Positions 58,855 to 64,000 of a stretch of DNA of 64,000 nucleotides are shown here, in pieces. Each line of letters begins with the position of its first letter. Within the stretch, counting starts at the first letter, position 1. The stretch is taken from the NCBI GenBank assembly GCA_021613375.1, contig CM038720.1:18060715-18124714 (forward strand), given 5' to 3'. The DNA is from Megaleporinus macrocephalus. Lineage: Eukaryota > Chordata > Actinopteri > Characiformes > Anostomidae. The translations under genes and the position numbers were made by a program. The notes below the pieces were generated by a model, which worked only from the letters and a program-made list of their open reading frames with translations, did not search any database and had not been told where the DNA came from.

Positions 58855-59868
58855 CACTTAGAGCAGGAACGATAGAGATATATATAGAATCAGAGAGAAA
58901 GAGGGGGGGAGGTAGAGAGGATGATTGTGGGGCATAGAGAGTAAGATGGATACAGAGGAAAAAATGATAAAAAGATGGGGAATTTATAATAGGGAGAAAT
59001 ATGGGGAAAATTGGAATGTTTGAGGGAGAGAAATGCAAGAGTGGAAGAGAGAGTACAAAAAAGAAATAGGAGGCAACAAATGCATAAGGAGTAAGACGGA
59101 AGAAAAGTAGAAGGGAGTGAGCGAGATAGTGGAAGGAGGAGAAACAGAAAACAGGAAAATATATCAAGGAAAAGGGAGAGCCTGTGAAAAGGAAGAAATG
59201 CTGTGAGAGGTAGAAGGAGGGATGGCGAAGGAGGGGTGGCAAAGAAGGGTGGAAAAGACAGAGAGTGGGTGGGAGACAGCTAGACAGAGAGAGGAGGAAA
59301 AGGAGAAGAGAGAAGTGAAAGAGAAGCAGACTGAAGGAGAGAAAAAAGGAAAGAGAAAGAAAGAAGGAGAGGGAAAAGTAGGAGAGATAGAAGGAGACAG
59401 GAGAAAAGTAGAGAGAAAGAGAAGGAAGTGAGACAGTGGGATACAGAGGAGAAAATGAAAGAAACTAGAGGAAAGGGGGGAAGAATATATAGGGAGAAAA
59501 AATTGAAGGGACTGAAATAAGGAGAATGACAGAAAAGCCAATAAATGAAAAGAGAAAAAGAAGCGAAGGCAACAAATGCATAAAGAATGAGACAGGAGAA
59601 GAGAGAGTGAGAGAGAGACAGCGAGAGGAAGGAAGATAAATAGGAGATATATAAAAGAAAAGAGACAGTATGAGAAAGAGAGAAAGCAAAGAGACTGAGA
59701 GAGGGAGACAAAGGAAGAGATAGGGACAGCAAAAAGAAAGACAGGAAAAGACAGAGTGACAGAAAAGAGAGGGTAAGGGAAAGCAAGACAGAGAAGAGGA
59801 AAAGCATGGCAGGAGAGAGAAAGAAAGAGTGAAAGAGACAGAGAGGCAGAAAGAGACAGAGAGAGGAG

Positions 59869-59903
<35 letters not shown>

Positions 59904-59993
59904 GAGTGAGAGGTGGACTTAGACAAAGAGAGAAAAAGAGGAGGAAAAACATGAGAGACAGAGAGAAGCTGGAGAGAGAGAGAGAGAGAGAGA
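58855..59993. repeat. Long polypurine tract
   Basis: The forward strand is almost entirely A and G for about 1.1 kb, ending in (GA)n runs at 59870-59905 and 59970-59990. The large minus-strand ORFs (up to 332 codons of Ser, Leu, Phe, Pro and Cys) follow from the pyrimidine-only strand having few stop codons; they are not genes. GGCAACAAATGCATAA recurs 496 bases apart (59072 and 59568), and GGATACAGAGGA recurs at a similar spacing, so the tract includes an old ~0.5-kb duplication. Confidence 0.9.
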
Positions 59994-59999
59994 CCCCTG

Positions 60000-60720
60000 T
60001 AGAGTTGAGTAATCTTTTATTAACCCGCAGTGCATCTGAAAATAGAACAGAAGGAAGCTTTAAAAGGAATTCTTGTACAGTTCGTCTTCCGGCATGCTGA
60101 GTAATGGATGAAGAGTTAACTGGGAATTGGAAAACATTACATATCGATTCACTTTTGTGCATTATTCCAATACAATTTCATGTTTTCGCTGCCATCAGTG
60201 ATCCCGCCTGTCCTCAACAGCATTATTATTTTATGGTTGTTCTTAAAACATTCATTTGGGGATACGGTTCTGCCTTCATTGTTAGAATAACTGAGGGTAT
60301 TTATTATCTTAAGCTCGTTTGTAAACAGCGCTTGTCGGCTCATTTCTGAATAACACACTTTTCAGTGACGCTCTCTGCCAAGGACAGACCTCACAACTCC
60401 ATAAGAGCGTGTTTTCGTTCCTGTCTTACTAAAAATAACGTTAACATGAGGGGCCAATAAACGGAATTCTCCCGATTTTTCTAAAGTATAGGATGTTGCA
60501 TTTACTCCCTGTTTTAAATGTGTTGTTGATGTCACGAAAACAATGCATTTGTCTCCCATCACTCTGGAACAGGATCTGCACTTATCAGACTCCACTTTCC
60601 AAATTTCCAAAAATGTCTTTAGAAAAACAATGAATGGGTAGGAGTACAAAGTTCCCAGTCTCTCTGCTACGGTGCCCTAAAAGAACAGCCGGGGTCCTGA
60701 GAGAGAACTTTGAGGGCAGT
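60000..60720. other. Candidate conserved non-coding element
   Basis: Balanced, repeat-free sequence after the purine tract, including CATTATTCCAATACAATTTC, ACAGCATTATTATTTTATGG, TTCATTTGGGG and GTAAACAGCGCTTGTCGG (forkhead-like GTAAACA). The ORFs at 60104-60349 (plus) and 60149-60358 (minus) coincide, so neither is supported. Confidence 0.3.
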
Positions 60721-61099
60721 CAGTGAGCATTCTGAAACCCCTGCCGTGCAGGGATTGCAGCCCCTGCCCCAGGAATTATGCTCAGACCTTGTTCAGTCTG
60801 TTCAGAGCACCATCAAGTGGACATGCTAGAGATGATCTACCTGCTGTCTCTGGCAATTCAGCTGTACTGGTATGTTCAATAAAAGAGCATACATACTCTG
60901 AATGGTCATGTTTTTCTGAATAAAATGTTATTTAAAACTCTGGAAAACCAGAATAGGACAAAATAGCAGCATAAACAACCAGACAAACTATTTTTATAGA
61001 TTTTTTTTGGCTTATGAGTCAAGTGGACTATCTCAGTGAACATGCTGCAGTACAATTACGTCAGCTTTGGTTTGTTCATTAAATAAACGTCAACAGATT

Positions 61100-61255
61100 C
61101 TTCTCTGTCCCATCAAACGCATGGAGCCTAGTGGAACTGCCACTGGCTGTCTGAACAGCACATTCTCTCATGGCCTTCAAGGACTTAAACTGAAGACAAT
61201 TTCCTGACTGGACACTTTCCTGACTGCTAAACACTGTAAATGTAAACTAAAATCT
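61100..61255 (+). mobile_element. L2-type LINE fragment, extreme 3' end of ORF2
   Basis: The forward frame reads AWSLVELPLAV, a stop, then TAHSLMAFKDLN, matching the 'WN.LPLAVR.A.SL..FK..LKT' end of L2 ORF2. It has two internal stops and is short. It may be a separate insertion from the fragment at 51.2 kb. Confidence 0.6.
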
Positions 61256-61544
61256 ATTGCTTGCCTGATGTGTTTATTGGCAGTAGGCAGTTTAAATGTA
61301 TTTGAATTATAAGTCCATCAGGTGTATTTAGGAGTGAGAAGGGAATGATCTAATATAATCTATTTGTTGTAGATGATTTTAACCATGACAGACCAAGTGA
61401 CAAATGATTAATTTAGTTTGAAGTGATTTTTTTTGTGATTATTTGAAGTAAATTAAAATTAATCCAACTATGAAATGATTGCTTTTATTTGTTACAAACT
61501 TTGGCGTAATGTTTTACTCCACACAGTGACAGCTCGCCTACTAA

Positions 61545-61571
61545 TAAGGAATAATAATAATAATAATAATT
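61545..61571. repeat. (AAT)n microsatellite
   Basis: About eight AAT triplets. Confidence 0.85.
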
Positions 61572-62649
61572 GCCACAGAAAGTGAGTTAATTTATGTTCC
61601 AACTCAAACTGGTGATACTGTAAAGACAGTGAGTGAGCAGATAAGTGTGATGGCTGTAGATGGTGTGATTGTCCTGAGTGCTGATAAGTTTTTTAAAAGA
61701 AGTGCTGACAGCACAACAGCAGCACACCAGTCTGATTCTGCCACTTCGCCTGATTCTTATCACTATTTACAGTAACCTTCAGAAATGTGTTATACTTTTC
61801 ACTCATAGAAGATCTCATTCTACTAATTCTGTGCTTTCTATTAACCGGGATGAAGTTAATGTACTAATCAGCAGCTATTCGAGTTAAGGCTTGTTTTATA
61901 AGTGAGGCAGACACAATCTTACACAATGATTTGGATATTATTTTGTTCTGAATTATATTACTAAAATTGCTACTAAAATGAGTCAAGTCCCAAGTCAATA
62001 AAAGGAAGTCTTGAGTCAAGTCCCAAGTCAACACAAGTGAGTCTCAAATCAAGTCCCAAGTCAATAAAAGGAAGTCTCTTGTCAAGTCCCAAGTCTTAAA
62101 CTTCAAGTCCTAGTCAAGTCACCAGATGTAACGTCATTTCAGTATTTAACACAGTTGATGCAGTTGACTAGTAGAATATTAAACGGGCATTAATATAACA
62201 TTAACTATTTTAAAGTAATCACCTCATTACCAGTCCATTAGCGAGTTAAAATAGGTGTTGAAGCAGAAAAACCACTAAAAAGTGCAGGCAGTGGGCCTCG
62301 AAGACCAAGGTTGAGAAACACTGCACTGTATGGAAGTATTAGTACTCCTAACACCTACAGGAATTTCAATAACATCACATTCTAAACCCATAAGTATTAA
62401 TATGTGGACTGGGTCTTTCAGTTCTAACAGTATGTGTGAACTCTATAGCTCTGCATGTACTGATCAGTGTTAGGCACTTTCGTGCACTACTTGAACACTT
62501 CCTGTCTGAGATGCTCTGGTTCCTAAATGCTTTAATAAAATTCACAGTGGACGGTGGAATATTTAGGAGAGAAGAACGTAGGGAGAGAGAGCTTCGTTCA
62601 CATTAGCTGTTATCATTATGTCGCTAATCATTATGTAGCTAACTGCTAT

Positions 62650-62790
62650 ATGTGAAATGTACATAGCAGAGACTTGCTGTTCTTTGTGCCTCAAAAGTCG
62701 AACAAAGTTTGAAGTGGTTGCAACTCCATCTGTGAGCTTGACCCCACATATCCTGCATGTTGCAGTTCTTTTTTATTGACTTCATCTTTG
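62650..62790 (-). pseudogene. BED zinc-finger exon remnant of a hAT transposase
   Basis: The minus strand from 62757 to 62680 reads CRICGVKLTDGVATTSNFVR followed by LLRHKE. The C..C pair, the TSNF.R.L core and the final histidine fit a BED-type zinc finger, the DNA-binding module at the N-terminus of many hAT transposases (usual form 'C..C....TSN...HL...H'). The first histidine of the usual HL pair appears replaced (LLRH), so metal binding may be impaired. It lies where a transposase N-terminus is expected. The catalytic and hATC domains are absent from this copy. It shows that the family once encoded its own transposase. Confidence 0.65.
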
Positions 62791-62877
62791 TAGTTGAACT
62801 AGATAATATTAATTACAAAATTATCCAGTTATTTGATTAGGTTTTTCTTATTTATTATGTAAAAATAGGGTGGTGAG

Positions 62878-63085
62878 CAGTGTTCATTTTGACAGCAAAT
62901 TTTAATTTAGTTTTAGTCGTAGTCTTTTGACTAAAATGTTATATAGTTTTAGTCATAATTTAGTCATCTGAATTGTTTTTAGTTTAAGTCTTGTTTTAGT
63001 CGACTCATTGCCATAAGAATGTCTACAAATCTACAGTCGATTCAGTCGACTAAAATATAAATGGTATAAAATGTAAATGCTTTTT
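62878..63085. mobile_element. Nested repeat with TTTAGTCGACTAAA words
   Basis: Repeated TTTTAGTCGTAGTC, TTTTAGTCATAATTTAGTC, TTTTAGTCGACTC and CAGTCGACTAAAAT words are typical of a dispersed fish repeat. It lies inside the second hAT copy and is absent from the first, so it inserted later. Confidence 0.5.
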
Positions 63086-63274
63086 TTTTCAGTTCCCTTG
63101 AATTATGGTTATATATACTTACATAAAATTAAACATTTATTAACCAGTTATGGAATATTATTCCTGTTACAATTTAACAAACAACATAAGAGGTCTTCCG
63201 TAAATGCAAAGTAAATAAGATTATTTTATCCTTGTATCACCTTCTTATTTATCTTTTCTTGATTTAATAATTGT

Positions 63275-63400
63275 TACTAGTGCTGTCAATCTAATTAAAT
63301 TACATGCTCTGTGGTTAACTAATCTACATTAATTGCATTTATCCACTTTTACAATTAAAATGTTTTTAATTGTGCAATTCAAATGAATTTTAGCATTACA
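63275..63400. mobile_element. Nested hAT-type terminus (GTGCTGTCAATC type)
   Basis: CTAGTGCTGTCAATCTAATT, TACATGCTCTGTGGTTAAC and TACATTAATTGCATTTATCC follow the order of a common fish hAT-derived end (GCTGTCAATCGATTAA... AATCGCAT). No second end is identified. It lies within the inserted part of hAT copy 2. Confidence 0.45.
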
Positions 63401-63784
63401 GTAAATCACTGAATGAAAAACTGCCACATCTCTAGATCAGTGTTTACTAGAGACACTGCACATTAGGTACACTAATTCAATGTAAATAAAACTAGTTCAT
63501 CTGTTTTGTGCACTTTCTAGTGTGTACCGAGAGATTTGGCACATGATAATCTAACACAGATGGTTGGAGTTAGCTAGCTAGTTTCCCGGCTCTGGTCCCT
63601 GCACATATAGCAGTTCATCCCTGCTTCATAGCTGTAGCATTCTTTTTTGTTTTTGTTTAGTTATCGTCTCGATTCCAAGTCCAAGTCATGTAAAGGTAAA
63701 GTCTAAGTCAAGTCGCAAGTCTTAAGTGATGTTGTCAAGTCACAAGTCAACAGTTTAGTGATGTGACTCGAATTCACACGTCTG

Positions 63785-64000
63785 CCTATCAGCACCACTG
63801 TATTGTGGCATTCCCCTTTAAAATACAGTTTCTGGAGTTAGAGGTTCTTCTAAAACATTTAATACTACAAAATTCTCTACTGTACCCCAAATACTGTGTA
63901 TTGTACAAACTATATGCATTATAGTAATAATTACATACATTTAAATGTTTTGCTTACAACTTATATGATGTATTGAGCTCATAAGTAGAAGTCATTTGCA
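63785..64000. other. Non-coding, no gene seen
   Basis: Short AT-rich tail of the window. Confidence 0.4.

Larger units (their letters stand above)
61975..63784 (-). mobile_element. hAT element, inverted second copy with nested insertions
   Basis: The right end at 63784 reads, on the minus strand, CAGACGTGTGAATTCGAGTC, the same terminus as copy 1 at 53414. Internal blocks (62215-62570) are close to 54560-54905 of copy 1 in reverse. At the left end (61975-62115) the terminal repeat is lost and AAGTCAAGTCCCAAGT-type words are tandemly repeated. Bases following the right end (CCTATCAG) have no counterpart at the left, so no target duplication can be shown. Unlike copy 1 it retains a BED zinc-finger segment, and it carries extra insertions at about 62880-63640. 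Confidence 0.8.

Noticed and set aside
58826..60162. Large minus-strand ORFs up to 332 codons that look like Leu/Phe/Ser-rich membrane proteins
   Set aside because: They are the complement of a purine-only tract. A pyrimidine-only strand has almost no stop codons, and three frames are open simultaneously.
1..64000. Endogenous retrovirus or LTR retrotransposon
   Set aside because: I saw no paired LTRs, primer-binding site, or gag/pol-like motifs; the recognisable elements are DNA transposons and L2-type LINE ends.

Overview
This window looks like intergenic or intronic DNA from a bony fish, probably an ostariophysan (characin, catfish or relative). The evidence is indirect: AT-rich sequence with no long protein-like ORFs, several Tc1-like and hAT transposon relics of teleost type, L2-type LINE ends, and dispersed repeats that I recall as common in otophysan genomes (2.89, 6.92, 7.3, 8.3 and 40.2 kb). 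I find no host protein-coding gene, tRNA, rRNA, CRISPR array or intact retrovirus. The long ORFs come from tandem repeats or from a purine-only tract.

Layout. 0-12.5 kb: quiet sequence with a minus-strand L2 LINE relic (0.56-0.9 kb), a decayed Tc1-like element (6.16-6.9 kb) and several dispersed repeats. 12.6-18.7 kb: a 29-bp satellite in two blocks separated by a duplicated piece of its own right flank. 19-31 kb: mostly single-copy-looking sequence, two more transposase relics (Tc1-like at 24 kb, IS630-like at 28.1-28.7 kb) and a 12-bp minisatellite (27.6 kb). 31.1-38.9 kb: a compound repeat region made of a hAT transposase pseudogene, a 29/20-bp higher-order satellite, a minus-strand Tc1-like transposase pseudogene and a 24-bp satellite. 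39-53 kb: dispersed repeats between stretches that resemble conserved non-coding elements, a solo Tc1-type terminal repeat (43.74 kb), a minisatellite (50.6 kb) and an L2 fragment (51.2 kb). 53.4-63.8 kb: two copies of one hAT element in opposite orientation; the first is complete with a perfect 8-bp target-site duplication, the second keeps a BED zinc finger. Between them lies a 1.1-kb polypurine tract (58.85-60.0 kb).

The most notable observation is the 24-bp satellite at 36.39-38.90 kb. It starts where the right-hand end of the minus-strand Tc1-like element should be. Read on the minus strand, its unit contains TACACTACCAGTCAAA, which matches the terminal inverted repeat of this class of fish Tc1 transposons. 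I infer that one transposon terminus was amplified about a hundred-fold, with a later 10-11-unit higher-order layer. The rest of the window may belong to a regulatory desert: about a dozen stretches of balanced composition, rich in homeodomain-, SOX- and POU-like core motifs, look like candidate enhancers, but I cannot name the gene they would serve.
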